From UBA10349 sp003485905 (GTDB lineage: Bacteria; Pseudomonadota; Gammaproteobacteria; Arenicellales; Arenicellaceae), in NCBI GenBank assembly GCA_943787185.1, contig CALSLL010000001.1, positions 434,001 through 498,000 on the forward strand: a DNA stretch of 64,000 nt. Reading direction: 5' to 3'. The position numbers and the translations under genes were made by a program. The notes under the pieces are model-generated. The model was given only the letters and a program-made list of their open reading frames with translations, was not told the DNA's origin and searched no databases. Each line of letters begins with the position of its first letter. Position 1 is the stretch's first letter. This document shows, piece by piece, positions 26,648 to 35,995 of the stretch.

Positions 26648-28522
26648 CTACTCTTCTTGAGCTGCTGGTTGAATCGATGATTCCCTCAGACTTGCACCAA
26701 ATTCGTTCATGAGGTCGTTTACACCCTGACTATTTAGCATTGAATCTTTGGTAGCTGCCATGCGTTCATCCTCAATACGCTGGCGTCGCCTCGCCGGGCT
26801 TTCGGATCCCACATTAGACACTTGCAAATCGACCTGGCACTCCGCACCGAGGTGTTTTGTCAATGCAGCTTGAATCGCCGCTTTACGCGAGTCAGAGAGC
26901 AATTGCTGATCTGATTCGCAAATGAATAATTGTGCTCGCCCATCTGAGAGAGTATCTAGTACACAGTGCATAGCAAGTTCTTTAGCTAGCCCTTTTACTT
27001 CCAACTGCTCAATCAATTCATACCAAGGCATACCATTAAAAAGCTTGTCATCCGATGCAGGTGCCACTGCATCAGTTAAGGGTTGCTGCTCCACCTCTGA
27101 TGCAACTGGTTCTGGATTTTCGTCTAACATCGCCTCTACTGATACTTGAACGACCTTATCTTCAGCTGCACTTTCCGGTGCTGCGACCTCAGTGGTGACA
27201 GATGCTTCTACTACAAATTCAGTATGCGGTTCCTCAACGACAGTCACGTCGTGCGCTTTTTGCTCAGGCACAGCTGGTTCGGCAGGAATTGGCACATCTG
27301 CAGTTTCGCTGGTTTCGGTTGTCGCCTGTGTGTCAAGTTTCTTACTTACCGTTTGAACACCCGCCGGGTTCGACTTGATAGCAGACTGAGTAACGCTCTC
27401 AGCACCACCCGAATCGGAGCTACTAGGGCCGCTAGAACTGCTGGGCTCAAACGCCAGCATCCGCAATAGAGTCATTTCCATACCAGTGCGCATATCTGGT
27501 GCCAGGTGCATATCTCGTTTTCCGAGGACACCAATTTGATAAAGTAATTGTAAATGTTCAGCTGAAAATTGGTCGGATAGCATAGACACGGCGTCATCGT
27601 TGCCATCCAAAGCAGCAAAAGCTTCAGTCGACACTTTATTCAGTGATGCGTGATAAATATTCACGAGCAACTCGTTTAATGCTTTAGCGAAATCAACTGA
27701 CATACCAACCATATCACTAACTAATTTTGTCATTGCCAACGCATCGCCGTGGCACATCACTTCTACAAGCTGGAGGAGTTGGCTACCGCTGATAGTGCCC
27801 AACATACTGCGCACTGATTCCTGTTCAACTTTATTTTTACCTTGGGCTATTGCTTGATCTAGCAAACTTAGCCCATCGCGCATACTACCGTCGGCAGCGC
27901 GAGCCAATAACGTCAATGCTGCCTTTTCATATTCAATATTCTCTTTTTTAAGAATATTCATTAGTTGCTGTTCAATTTGCTCGGGGCGAAGCGCTCGCAA
28001 CCCGAATTGAAGGCAACGGGAAAGTATCGTGACGGGTAGTTTTTGCGGATCGGTCGTCGCCAGTAAAAATTTTACATGTTCGGGCGGTTCTTCCAGGGTT
28101 TTTAGCAAGGCGTTAAAACTATGCGTAGAAAGCATATGCACCTCGTCAATTAAGTATATTTTGTAGCGACCACTGCTGGGTGCATATTGCACGTTATCCA
28201 GCAACTCACGCGTATCATCCACTCTGGTGCGGGAGGCAGCATCAACTTCAAGCAAATCAACAAAACGACCTTCATTTATCGCCGTACAAGCGGAACACTC
28301 ACCACAAGGGTTTGAACTAACGCCTTGCTCGCAATTTAGTGCCTTGGCAAAAATACGTGCAATGGTTGTTTTACCCACCCCGCGGGTACCCTCAAATAGA
28401 AACGCGTGATGTACACGCCCGCTGTCGAGGGAATTTCCCAGAGCTCGCACGACATGCTCTTGCCCGACTACATCGTTAAAATTTTGTGGCCGCCATTTGC
28501 GGGCCAAAGCCATATAGCTCAT
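26648..28522 (-). CDS. dnaX: DNA polymerase III subunit gamma/tau
   Basis: A clamp-loader subunit of about 624 residues. The proper start is the ATG at 28522 (MSYMALARKWRPQNF); the open frame runs back through the SRP RNA gene, which cannot be coding. Walker A GTRGVGKT, the zinc-binding Cys cluster (CEQ...CGECSAC), LIDEVHML and the SRC sensor are present. The variable middle (about residues 365-530) is Glu/Val/Ser-rich, and the last ~120 residues form the tau C-terminal domain. No proper A-AAA-AAG slip site at the usual place is seen, so gamma production by frameshift is not supported. Confidence 0.96.
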   Translation of the reverse strand: MSYMALARKWRPQNFNDVVGQEHVVRALGNSLDSGRVHHAFLFEGTRGVGKTTIARIFAKALNCEQGVSSNPCGECSACTAINEGRFVDLLEVDAASRTRVDDTRELLDNVQYAPSSGRYKIYLIDEVHMLSTHSFNALLKTLEEPPEHVKFLLATTDPQKLPVTILSRCLQFGLRALRPEQIEQQLMNILKKENIEYEKAALTLLARAADGSMRDGLSLLDQAIAQGKNKVEQESVRSMLGTISGSQLLQLVEVMCHGDALAMTKLVSDMVGMSVDFAKALNELLVNIYHASLNKVSTEAFAALDGNDDAVSMLSDQFSAEHLQLLYQIGVLGKRDMHLAPDMRTGMEMTLLRMLAFEPSSSSGPSSSDSGGAESVTQSAIKSNPAGVQTVSKKLDTQATTETSETADVPIPAEPAVPEQKAHDVTVVEEPHTEFVVEASVTTEVAAPESAAEDKVVQVSVEAMLDENPEPVASEVEQQPLTDAVAPASDDKLFNGMPWYELIEQLEVKGLAKELAMHCVLDTLSDGRAQLFICESDQQLLSDSRKAAIQAALTKHLGAECQVDLQVSNVGSESPARRRQRIEDERMAATKDSMLNSQGVNDLMNEFGASLRESSIQPAAQEE

Positions 28523-28555
28523 ATAAAGTAGCCGATTACCAGCGTAGAAAAGTAC

Positions 28556-28662
28556 AATGCCGCCGAGCCTTATCCAGGTACCCGAATCGACTGCTGCGGC
28601 TGCTTCCTTCCGGATCTGACCGGGTTCACACCCTATCGCCACCAGGGGGCCACGGCGACATT
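28556..28662 (-). ncRNA. ffs: Bacterial small SRP RNA (4.5S)
   Basis: About 105 nt containing the conserved GGTCAGATCCGGAAGGAAGC core of domain IV, flanked by arms whose ends pair (GCCGTGGCC with GGCTCGGCGGC). A TATAAT box lies seven to ten bases upstream of the 5' end. It sits 30-odd bases upstream of dnaX. Exact ends are estimated from pairing. Confidence 0.93.
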
Positions 28663-28670
28663 GCAAAGAG

Positions 28671-28676
28671 ATTATA
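28671..28676 (-). promoter_or_regulatory. -10 box of the ffs promoter
   Basis: TATAAT on the minus strand, correctly spaced from the SRP RNA 5' end; a weak -35 (TTCATC) lies 16 bases upstream. Confidence 0.7.
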
Positions 28677-28815
28677 GCGTGTTGTTCTAACAGATGAACC
28701 AAAAAAAGACGCCACTGTTAATTAGATTTTGCTCTGTGGGGTATGTATCAATCAAATCAGCAGCATAAATTAATTACCCATCCGGATGAGACGCAACTGC
28801 GATATTATCCGCCTT

Positions 28816-29538
28816 ATGTTTGAAGAACTTGATTATCAGAAAACGCCCAACGGGGCGATCAGCCTACGCCGACGGGCTGAGCCACGTCTTGACGGGCGAG
28901 TGCTGTACGAAGTTAAGCTGAATGAGGAGTGGCTGATGTCCAGCCTGTTTACCGAAGCGGAGGTTCAGCTGGCGCACTTAGGCTTATCACTAGCGCAAAA
29001 ATCAATATCCACTGATTTAATAGTCGTAGTGGGAGGCCTAGGGCTTGGCTATACAGCTGCAGCTGCGTTGGAAAACACTACGGTGAGCGAATTATGCGTG
29101 ATCGACATTATGCAGCCGGTAATTGACTGGCACCGGAATCATCTAGTGCCGTTAGGTGAAACACTCACTAAAGATTCTCGTTGCACACTGACTCATGGCG
29201 ATTTTTTTGCAATGGCGACGCGCGAAGAGCCTGGTTTTAGTTGCGAAATGGATTATCCAGTCGACGCTATCTTGTTGGATATAGACCATTCTCCCCGCCA
29301 TTGGCTAGACGCCGGGAATCAAAGTTTCTACTCACCAGCATCTTTAAAAAAAATGGCACGCAAACTCAATCCTGGCGGTGTTTTTGGGTTGTGGTCAAAC
29401 GATCCGCCTGATGCGGCCTTTCAGGCCCTACTCGATAGCGTATTTGATACCACCGAAACGCACGACGTCTGCTTTGCTAACCCCTACACGAATGGCAAAT
29501 CTTCAAATACAGTGTATGTAGCAGCTCTAAACAATTGA
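28816..29538 (+). CDS. Spermidine synthase-like methyltransferase-fold protein
   Basis: About 240 residues with a Rossmann-like core: VVVGGLGLGYTAAAA is the glycine-rich motif I, followed by VIDIMQPVIDWH and ILLDIDHSPRHW, where the Asp would bind substrate or amine in spermidine synthases. GGVFGLWSNDPPD is typical of the spermidine-synthase-like group found in proteobacteria. I prefer ATG 28816 (MFEELDYQ), the usual family start, to ATG 28786. Whether it uses decarboxylated SAM or SAM cannot be told. It is divergent from ffs/dnaX and converges on the helicase gene. Confidence 0.75.
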   Translation: MFEELDYQKTPNGAISLRRRAEPRLDGRVLYEVKLNEEWLMSSLFTEAEVQLAHLGLSLAQKSISTDLIVVVGGLGLGYTAAAALENTTVSELCVIDIMQPVIDWHRNHLVPLGETLTKDSRCTLTHGDFFAMATREEPGFSCEMDYPVDAILLDIDHSPRHWLDAGNQSFYSPASLKKMARKLNPGGVFGLWSNDPPDAAFQALLDSVFDTTETHDVCFANPYTNGKSSNTVYVAALNN

Positions 29539-29561
29539 TCGTGTTTTCTGAAACAAAGAAA

Positions 29562-31064
29562 TTATCTGGCTGAACCATATGGGGACTGGCCACTATGGTT
29601 CCCCGAATTACCTTGCTTACCTGCGGCCTGAGCCGCTTTTCGCCGCCTTCTGTTGCGCCGTTGTGTTGGGCTCACAGCGCCAGCTTTTGGAGCCTGACTT
29701 TGGCTTTGTCTTTGACCGTCCGCGCTAGTTTGTTTCGGCTTACCTGCGGTAGACTCCCCCTCAGACTGAGCTTTACCACCTTTGTGAAAAGGTTTATGAC
29801 CACCGTGTTTTTTCTTACTAGTATGGTGCCCACCACCTGTTTTACCAAACGTAGGTTTCCCCCCGCGTTTATGGCCTGAGCCACCCATTGGTTTTTTCTT
29901 GCCACCAGACGGTGCCGACAAAGGAACGGTATGTACTGGGTCAAACCCATCGACTATTTCTCGAGTGAAGGCTTTTTGCGTAAGTCGCTCAATATCAACT
30001 AACTGCTGTATTTCATCTGCACTTACCAGTGAAAAGGCCTCGCCGGTCATTCCGGCGCGCCCGGTACGGCCAATTCGATGTACATAATCTTCGGGCACGT
30101 TCGGAAGATCAAAATTCACAACGTATGGCAACTGTTGAATATCTAAACCTCGAGCAGCGATGTCGGTTGCAACGAGCACTTGCACTTTACCCGCCTTAAA
30201 TTGTGCCAGCGCTTTAGTTCGAGCACCTTGGCTCTTATTACCATGAATAGCCCTAGATCGTATGCCAGCATTTTCTAATTTCTTAGCTAGCTTGTTAGCC
30301 CCATGCTTTGTACGAGAAAAAACCAAAACTTGGGACAATTGTCGCGTCTTCACCAAATGTAGCAATAGTTCTGCTTTACGAGCTTTATCAACCGGGTGAA
30401 TATGTTGCTCAACTGTGTTCGCAGTCGCGTTACGCGGTGTAACCGATATCTCTACCGGATTGTTTACCAGCGTTTTAGCAAACGTTCGAATCTCCTTAGA
30501 AAATGTCGCCGAAAATAATAGGTTCTGACGTTGTCTTGGTAGAGCCGCGAGTATTCTTCGGATATCTGGCAGAAACCCCATATCAAGCATACGATCAGCT
30601 TCATCCAACACCAAGATCTCTAGGTGATCAAATCGAACAGCTTGTTGGTTGTATAAGTCTAATAAGCGACCTGGGGTGGCTACGAGAACATCAACACCCC
30701 GATTCAAGCGCGCCATTTGCGGCTTGATCTTCACCCCACCAAACACCACCGCGGAAGTCAGCGGTAGATACTTCCCATACGTTTCTACGCTTGCATGAAC
30801 TTGTGCCGCCAGCTCTCTGGTCGGCGTTAACACAAGTGTGCGCGCCTGTTTTGACCCCGCCCTTTTGCCAGCACTTAGGCGCTCAAGTATTGGCAGGGTA
30901 AATCCAGCTGTTTTACCTGTACCAGTTTGTGCGGCAGCCATAACATCGTGGCCTTCAAGTACTGCAGGTATTGCCTGAGCTTGAATTGCAGATGGCTCGT
31001 CGTAGCCCTGCGCTGTCACTGCTTGCAGGATTTGCGCCGACAGGCCCATAGAAGAAAAATTCAC
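29562..31064 (-). CDS. rhlE: DEAD-box RNA helicase, RhlE type
   Basis: A 500-residue ATP-dependent RNA helicase. Motifs in order: Q motif (GYDEPSAIQAQAIP), I AAQTGTGKT, Ia PTRELAAQV, II DEAD, III SAT, V ARGLDIQ, VI HRIGRTGRAG. After residue ~385 comes a basic Gly/Lys/His/Ser-rich tail (GGKKKPMGGSGHKRGGK...) typical of RhlE/SrmB-like RNA-binding extensions. Likely acts in ribosome assembly or mRNA decay, and may be cold-induced (inference). Confidence 0.95.
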   Translation of the reverse strand: MNFSSMGLSAQILQAVTAQGYDEPSAIQAQAIPAVLEGHDVMAAAQTGTGKTAGFTLPILERLSAGKRAGSKQARTLVLTPTRELAAQVHASVETYGKYLPLTSAVVFGGVKIKPQMARLNRGVDVLVATPGRLLDLYNQQAVRFDHLEILVLDEADRMLDMGFLPDIRRILAALPRQRQNLLFSATFSKEIRTFAKTLVNNPVEISVTPRNATANTVEQHIHPVDKARKAELLLHLVKTRQLSQVLVFSRTKHGANKLAKKLENAGIRSRAIHGNKSQGARTKALAQFKAGKVQVLVATDIAARGLDIQQLPYVVNFDLPNVPEDYVHRIGRTGRAGMTGEAFSLVSADEIQQLVDIERLTQKAFTREIVDGFDPVHTVPLSAPSGGKKKPMGGSGHKRGGKPTFGKTGGGHHTSKKKHGGHKPFHKGGKAQSEGESTAGKPKQTSADGQRQSQSQAPKAGAVSPTQRRNRRRRKAAQAAGKQGNSGNHSGQSPYGSAR

Positions 31065-31280
31065 TTTATTCTCACTGAGTATATATGCCCGTTATCAGGC
31101 AACTCGTTTCGCGCCGCACAATACAGCAAACAGTCTACTACTACCAGCCGTTGTTGCAGTTGTAGTAAACGATAAATACTCAATAAAAATAGATACTTAG
31201 TTACCAATTTGGATCTGAATACTCTAATTACTAGCCGAGTTCACCGAACTATAGAAAATGCACCAATATACAGACCAAAA

Positions 31281-31312
31281 AAAAGCGCACTGTATAGACA
31301 GTGCGCTTTTTA
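31281..31312 (-). terminator. Rho-independent terminator (bidirectional)
   Basis: A perfect 13-base stem (AAAAGCGCACTGT with ACAGTGCGCTTTT) around an ATAG loop, with A and T runs on both sides. It terminates the YccA-type gene on the minus strand. Confidence 0.93.
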
Positions 31313-31330
31313 CTAAAAACTTGAACTAGA

Positions 31331-32038
31331 TCAATCGCCACTAAGGTTCATAAAAAAGAACACTAAATAGTAAAACATCATACCCACCGATGCGAACAAG
31401 CTTAGCGATGCAGCAACATGCTGACCCGTGTGGTAATGATGAATCATGTTGGATGTTGTATACAGAATACTACCGGCTGCCAATAACACCATCGCACCAG
31501 CAAAAACTAAACCCAAAGAAAAGCCGAATATCATGCTGGCAACAATCAAGCCTAACGCGACCATGCCACCTATAGCCAAGGCCGGTGAAAGAAACGAAAA
31601 GTCCTTCTTGGTGCTAAATGCAGTAAAAGTTAAACCAGCAACCAATGCAACCGTTGCCACACCCGCTTGAGGAATCACATCAGGCGCATACGTCGAGGCG
31701 ATATACAACATAGGCATAAAAATAATCGCTTCTGCGACTACAAACAGGCCTAAACCCGCGTATTGCATTTGCGGTGACACTTCACTTCGTGCCCATTTAT
31801 CAGCGACGTAAGATATCCCCATAAATGCCGCCAGCACCAAAAACCAACTCATCCCAGAGGAGGATAAAACACCCATAAAGCTTGCCGCGATCCCGCTGCT
31901 AATAAAATATGTCTCTAGTGCAGCAAAACCAGCAATCGCCCCAGCGACATGCAGATACGTACGTCGAAGAAATGCCGTTCGTTCAGAAGCTGGCGCATGC
32001 GCTACGACTTGACCACTACTCATATCCAAATAAGACAT
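31331..32038 (-). CDS. Bax inhibitor-1/YccA family membrane protein
   Basis: About 235 residues with seven transmembrane segments, of the BI-1 family. The Asp-containing last helices and the TSNMIHHYHTGQHVAASLSLFASV segment near the C-terminus are characteristic. Bacterial members include YccA (an FtsH modulator) and YbhL-type proteins, and calcium leak has been shown for a B. subtilis member. The start at 32038 (MSYLDMSS) seems more likely than the upstream GTG/ATG at 32050. Confidence 0.9.
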   Translation of the reverse strand: MSYLDMSSGQVVAHAPASERTAFLRRTYLHVAGAIAGFAALETYFISSGIAASFMGVLSSSGMSWFLVLAAFMGISYVADKWARSEVSPQMQYAGLGLFVVAEAIIFMPMLYIASTYAPDVIPQAGVATVALVAGLTFTAFSTKKDFSFLSPALAIGGMVALGLIVASMIFGFSLGLVFAGAMVLLAAGSILYTTSNMIHHYHTGQHVAASLSLFASVGMMFYYLVFFFMNLSGD

Positions 32039-32208
32039 TTTAAACTCCAAATATTTTAATAATTAAAACAACATTGTCTGCTCACTAAGGTATACGACAT
32101 AGAAGTTATTCACAAGAAGTCTTGCGAATCTTTAAAGATCGAGAATCACCACCGGGTAAAGTTGCGTATTGATCCCTTGGCCCAATTCCGATACCCTGCG
32201 CGCCCGCA

Positions 32209-32298
32209 GGAGAGGTGTCCGAGTGGCTTAAGGAGCACGCCTGGAAAGTGTGTATACGTTAACGCGTATCGAGGGTTCGAATCCCTCTCTCTCCGCCA
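32209..32298 (+). tRNA. tRNA-Ser (anticodon GGA), CCA encoded
   Basis: A 90-nt class II tRNA. The acceptor stem GGAGAGG pairs with TCTCTCC, discriminator G, encoded CCA. The anticodon stem-loop is CACGC-CTGGAAA-GTGTG, giving GGA (codon UCC). A long variable arm and the T-loop TTCGAAT are present. A tyrosine recombinase gene follows, so the 3' end may be an integration site. Confidence 0.98.
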
Positions 32299-32526
32299 TT
32301 TAACTTTCGCTATCGCTTATTTCCTTTCTGTCGTCTAAGGGATGGCTTCGCCTAGATTTAAGGGGGATTAGATAGGAATACTTGTATTTAGGCATTCCTT
32401 CACCCGTTTTGACAATATCCCTTACATTACCAATGTCCCTCTTTAGTATATAACAGCCATTTGCTGAAAAACTTAAGCCCCCCAAGCTGAACGTTCGTTT
32501 AAGGCAATTAGTTACTATCTAAGTCT

Positions 32527-33195
32527 TTGATTAATACTGAACCTCTTTTTAACCACGGGGTATCAGGCATGTTCAGACGAAATAATCTTGAAATTAAAAG
32601 ACAACCTTGGAATAAGGGGAAATTAATTGGGCAACGCCCACCACTAAAGTTACATGAAGTCTGGGCGATCAGAATACGCTTACAGCTCTCTAACAACTCA
32701 AAAGAACTAGCTCTGTTTAACGTAGCAATTGACAGTAAATTACGTGGCTGCGATCTAACTAAGTTAAGAGTGTCGGATGTATACCAGATTGGACGTGTTT
32801 CTAAGCGGGCAATGATTTTGCAGCAGAAAACACAAATGCCAGTTCAGTTTGAACTAACAAAAGCTACCCGAGACTCATTGGAGAGCTATCTTTCTAATAT
32901 CGAGATTAGATCTGACGATTATTTGTTCAAAAGTCGATTCTCCTCATCTAACCACCTTTCTACTCGTCAGTATGTGCGTATTGTGAAGAAATGGATTTGC
33001 AGTATCGGGCTTGATCCTGCAATTTATGCAACTCACTCAATTCGTAGGACAAAGGCATCCTTAATTTATAAAAGGACAAAAAATCTAAGGGCGGTTCAGC
33101 TACTTTTAGGCCACAGTAAACTTGAAAGTACTGTCAGATATCTCGGCGTTGAGGTTGAAGATGCGCTAGAGATTGCGGAACAAATGGACGTTTAA
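32527..33195 (+). CDS. Tyrosine recombinase/integrase
   Basis: About 222 residues, the short integrase type with little N-terminal domain. Catalytic residues: Arg in SKLRGCDLTKL, His and Arg in HSIRRTKA, His in LLLGHSKLEST and Tyr in VRYLGVE. The open frame begins with TTG at 32527; the ATG at 32569 (MFRRNNLEI) is equally possible and fits the family's usual length. It lies 230 bases downstream of tRNA-Ser on the same strand, the common arrangement for an island integrated at a tRNA 3' end. Confidence 0.9.
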   Translation: MINTEPLFNHGVSGMFRRNNLEIKRQPWNKGKLIGQRPPLKLHEVWAIRIRLQLSNNSKELALFNVAIDSKLRGCDLTKLRVSDVYQIGRVSKRAMILQQKTQMPVQFELTKATRDSLESYLSNIEIRSDDYLFKSRFSSSNHLSTRQYVRIVKKWICSIGLDPAIYATHSIRRTKASLIYKRTKNLRAVQLLLGHSKLESTVRYLGVEVEDALEIAEQMDV

Positions 33196-33255
33196 ATAAT
33201 TAAAGCAGACATTTCATTCTTTCAATGAAGTTTCCTCATTATGCTACCGAACTCT

Positions 33256-33729
33256 CTACTGATCAAAATAAGCTGCATGATCATAAACTAGAGGTGCAAT
33301 GTTCTCGGTAGAACCGTATTCAGCGACCTTAGCAATAAGTACCGTTTGGTCATTAATAAAGATTTCTTGGATGATGTTGCACAGATAATGTGCGCGGCAA
33401 TTTCTAACCACTGGAATAGCACATAAATCAAAATCTAAGTCATGGATGTTTATAGGGAGAGGTTTGGTTTGTCTGCTCCCACCATATTGTTGAGCAATAC
33501 TTGATTGGTTTTCACCAAGTGCACTTATAGAAAAGGCAGCTTTGAAAAGAATCATCTTTGTAACGGCGGCTTCTGAAGGTAAGGAAACGGTTACATGGTC
33601 TTTTGCTACTTTTGTAGCCCAAGCGATCGTGACTCCCTTAAAGCTATCCTCATCACCACACAAAACAACATTGACTCCGTTCAAGAACACTATATTTCTC
33701 CCAACCCCTTTCTTGTGAGCGATTATCAT
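33256..33729 (-). CDS. Flavin reductase-like domain protein
   Basis: About 157 residues of the FMN-binding split-barrel (flavin reductase) fold. KGVTIAWATKVAKDHVTVSL is the FMN-contact strand pair, KAAFSISALGENQSSIAQQYGG is the second conserved segment, and RAHYLCNIIQEI with LIAKVAEYG completes the barrel. The start is taken at ATG 33729; the longer frame to 33753 would begin inside the presumed end of the IS30 remnant. Its own promoter may have been displaced by that element. Confidence 0.75.
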   Translation of the reverse strand: MIIAHKKGVGRNIVFLNGVNVVLCGDEDSFKGVTIAWATKVAKDHVTVSLPSEAAVTKMILFKAAFSISALGENQSSIAQQYGGSRQTKPLPINIHDLDFDLCAIPVVRNCRAHYLCNIIQEIFINDQTVLIAKVAEYGSTENIAPLVYDHAAYFDQ

Positions 33730-33745
33730 AGAGGTACAGGTTGAT

Positions 33746-34210
33746 TTGATCAATATCGCGGCAAATGTCCGTTATATACTGCGATTTCAACCGGTCGACG
33801 CAACACATTGGTTAAATCGGTCTGCTGGTGTTTGGAAGTTTAACGTTTTTCTCGGCCGCTCGTTTAACTGTCTGGCCACTGCATTCAGTTTCGCCTGTGA
33901 ATGTACTGATAAGTCTGTGCCCTTCGGGAAGTACTGCCTAAGCAGACCATTCGTGTTCTCGTTCGATCCTCTCTGCCAAGGGCTGTGTGGATCACAGAAG
34001 TAAACGTCGACGTCAGTGGCCAGCGTAAATCGCTTGTGGTCAGCCAGTTCTTTACCACGATCCCAAGTGAGTGATTTGTACAGCTCTCTCGGTAGTTTGT
34101 GCGCTTGCTTGATCAGCGCGTTGATCACGGTCTCTGTGTCCTTGCCATTCACCTTAGCGAGCATCACGTAACGTGTGTGTCGTTCAACTAATGCATCAAC
34201 TTTTAGAGTA
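33746..34210 (-). mobile_element. IS30-family remnant
   Basis: The 3' end of an IS30-type element. One terminus (TTGATCAATATCGCGG at 33746-33761) is recognisable beside the transposase C-terminus; the other end is lost near 34200. GCGATATTATCAA at 34232-34244 resembles the inverse of that end with one base missing, but it lies outside the coding homology. Confidence 0.6.
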
Positions 34211-34215
34211 ATCAT
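33787..34215 (-). pseudogene. IS30-family transposase, 3' fragment
   Basis: About 135 residues match the C-terminal half of an IS30 transposase, from LVERHTRYVMLAKVNG to the end. The second Asp (LTWDRGKEL) and the Glu (QRGSNENTNGL) of the DDE triad are present. The N-terminal helix-turn-helix and first Asp are missing, and the first few residues before VERHTRY are not IS-derived. It cannot be active. Confidence 0.85.
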
Positions 34216-34272
34216 AAACTAGAATTGAATTGCGATATTATCAACCAAATATCATCAGGAAGAATCAAAAGC

Positions 34273-34974
34273 ATGAATATTAATCTGAACGCAAATAAGG
34301 TATCCCGGACATTGTTCATAACCATGGTTATATTGGTGATCGCACATATTGTCCAGCTGATCATTTACTACGTGGTTGGCGACGAAGACGTGTTCGATTT
34401 TGTGGATATTTTAGACATGGGCTATGAAGGCAATCTCCCCACACTATTTTCCTCATTAATGTTTATGTTGAACGGCCTACTTTTCTATTTGATTTACGCC
34501 AATAGCAAGCAAAATAATGATATAGATACGAAGTACTGGCTTGGCTTATGCTTGGTATTTCTATTTTTAGGGGTCGATGAAGGTACTAAGATTCATGAAA
34601 ACATAGGAGATTTCACCGAAAACTTCGTCGAAGCCGAGGGGTTTCTGTACTACCCCTGGGTATTGAGCTACGTTAGCTTGTTTCTATTAGCGGTCTTTTA
34701 CTACTTTCGCTTCTACCTGCGCTTAGATGAAAAACTTCAGCTTCGACTTGCTCTGTCTGCCGTTGTGTTTCTGTCTGGGGCCGTAGGTTTGGAAATAATA
34801 AGTGCAGAAGAGGCCTACGCTAATGACACCGACACGATAAAGTACAGTGTTCTGTACACCACTGAGGAAATTCTCGAACTCACTGGCCTATTATTACTAG
34901 TTGACGGCTTATTGAGCTATATCGAACGCAATTTAAATTTAAACCAAATAAGTATCAAAATTACGAAAGAATAG
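34273..34974 (+). CDS. Multi-pass membrane protein of unknown function
   Basis: About 233 residues with six likely transmembrane segments. The motif FLFLGVDEGTKIHENIG between helices resembles the acidic DE...HE motif of a widespread but uncharacterised bacterial membrane family. AGGAAG ten bases upstream supports ATG 34273 over ATG 34225. It sits in the AT-rich island region next to the IS30 remnant. No function can be assigned. Confidence 0.65.
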   Translation: MNINLNANKVSRTLFITMVILVIAHIVQLIIYYVVGDEDVFDFVDILDMGYEGNLPTLFSSLMFMLNGLLFYLIYANSKQNNDIDTKYWLGLCLVFLFLGVDEGTKIHENIGDFTENFVEAEGFLYYPWVLSYVSLFLLAVFYYFRFYLRLDEKLQLRLALSAVVFLSGAVGLEIISAEEAYANDTDTIKYSVLYTTEEILELTGLLLLVDGLLSYIERNLNLNQISIKITKE

Positions 34975-35316
34975 CTATTTCAGCGTCACTTTAACTACAC
35001 AATATATATGTCTGATATTAAAGGACTTTATATAATAAAAATATACTGTGCTCAATCAAGATAAATACTATATTTTCTAGTTTGTTAATGTAGGCTATTG
35101 TTATTTAATGGTTATTCGATTATAGTCGCAAAACGATTAGGTATTTATGGGTACCGGCGTCACTAGGTCAGCAGTATTGACCAATAATTAAAACTAAGTG
35201 GCACCAAAAGCACTATCTGATCTAGATAACGATACACAAGTTTGTTCTGGCAAGGCTGCTAAGCACATGCTTGATGTCCGTTAACGGGTAAATAATTAAA
35301 ATAACGAGGGTAAATA
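34975..35316. other. Intergenic, no gene seen
   Basis: AT-rich stretch with several TATAAT-like words (for example at 35029-35035). Probably the promoter region of the following exported-protein gene. No coding-like frame is visible on either strand. Confidence 0.5.
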
Positions 35317-35964
35317 ATGAAACGCATAATAATGATGGCGATCGCCATCTCGACCGCTGTACTTTTGTTTGTGACACCATCCATGGCTGAGGCCGCCGGC
35401 TGGTCAAGTTGGTAAAGTTGGAGTAGCAAGCACTACTCACAATACACCAAGGATTCTAAAGACTCTAAGGATTCTAAGGACTCCAAGAAATCTAAGGACT
35501 CCAAGAAGTCTAAGGACTCCAAGAAATCTAAGGATTCCAAGAAGTCTAAGGATTCCAAGAAGTCTAAGGATTCTAAGAAGTCTAAGGATTCTAAAGATAA
35601 AGAAGGCTGCGATTGCGATGGTAAGGTCAATAACCTAACGCTTGAATACACCGGCGTAGGCCCTGCAGATGTTGTTATTACAGAAAAGAAAACGGGCACG
35701 GTGATTTTTAATAATACTCTAAACACTGGCAATGTATTTAGCTTTAGCGGTTCAGGTGACAGCATGAGCATGGGCACCGAAATCATTATAGATAACCCAG
35801 TTGAGGGTGAAACAAGGATTCATACCAGTTGCTCTGTTGAAATTGAAACTGGGTCTGTATTTGATTCCTATACAGTCGTATCAGGTAGCAGTGTCAAGGG
35901 CGGCATGTTCTGTGATGGAACAGAAGAATGTAAGCCACCAGGCAATGCATATGGCACTCAGTAA
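35317..35964 (+). pseudogene. Exported KDSK-repeat protein, interrupted by in-frame TAA
   Basis: A signal peptide (MKRIIMMAIAI... ending near AEA|AG) is followed by a Trp/Ser run and TAA 35413-35415. The same frame then continues unbroken to 35964: a low-complexity block of Lys/Asp/Ser triplets (35449-35600), a Cys-Asp-Cys-Asp motif and a ~110-residue beta-rich C-terminal domain with two later Cys, resembling exported proteins labelled DUF7467. The run reads TGG TCA AGT TGG TAA AGT TGG, so the stop is a one-base change of the second TCA. GAGGG precedes the ATG, and a terminator follows the full frame. Confidence 0.8.
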
Positions 35965-35995
35965 GTTCTACTGATCTCTAACTTTTTACAAGAAG

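Noticed and set aside
27941..27955. A-rich run in dnaX as a programmed frameshift site
   Set aside because: The phase is AAA AAA G rather than A AAA AAG, and it lies far too early in the gene.
28523..28702. N-terminal 60-residue extension of DnaX
   Set aside because: It overlaps the SRP RNA gene and has no family similarity; the MSYMALARKWRP start is standard.
20777..31277. Shared CCAATATACAGACC word at 20777 and 31264
   Set aside because: A 14-base match in 64 kb is expected by chance a few times and the contexts differ.
32300..32485. 61-residue minus-strand open frame between tRNA-Ser and integrase
   Set aside because: No ribosome-binding site, no similarity recognised, and it abuts the tRNA; no support as a gene.
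33961..33985. Sequence GTTCGATCCTCTCTGCCA resembling the tRNA-Ser 3' end, a possible attR
   Set aside because: It is the conserved WQRGSN codons of the IS30 transposase read on the other strand, not a duplicated tRNA end.
34232..34244. GCGATATTATCAA as the other inverted repeat of the IS30 element
   Set aside because: It matches the inverse of the other end only with one base missing and lies outside the region of transposase homology; may be coincidence.
35433..35786. 117-residue minus-strand frame with LESLDF repeats
   Set aside because: It is the shadow of the KDSK-repeat coding strand.
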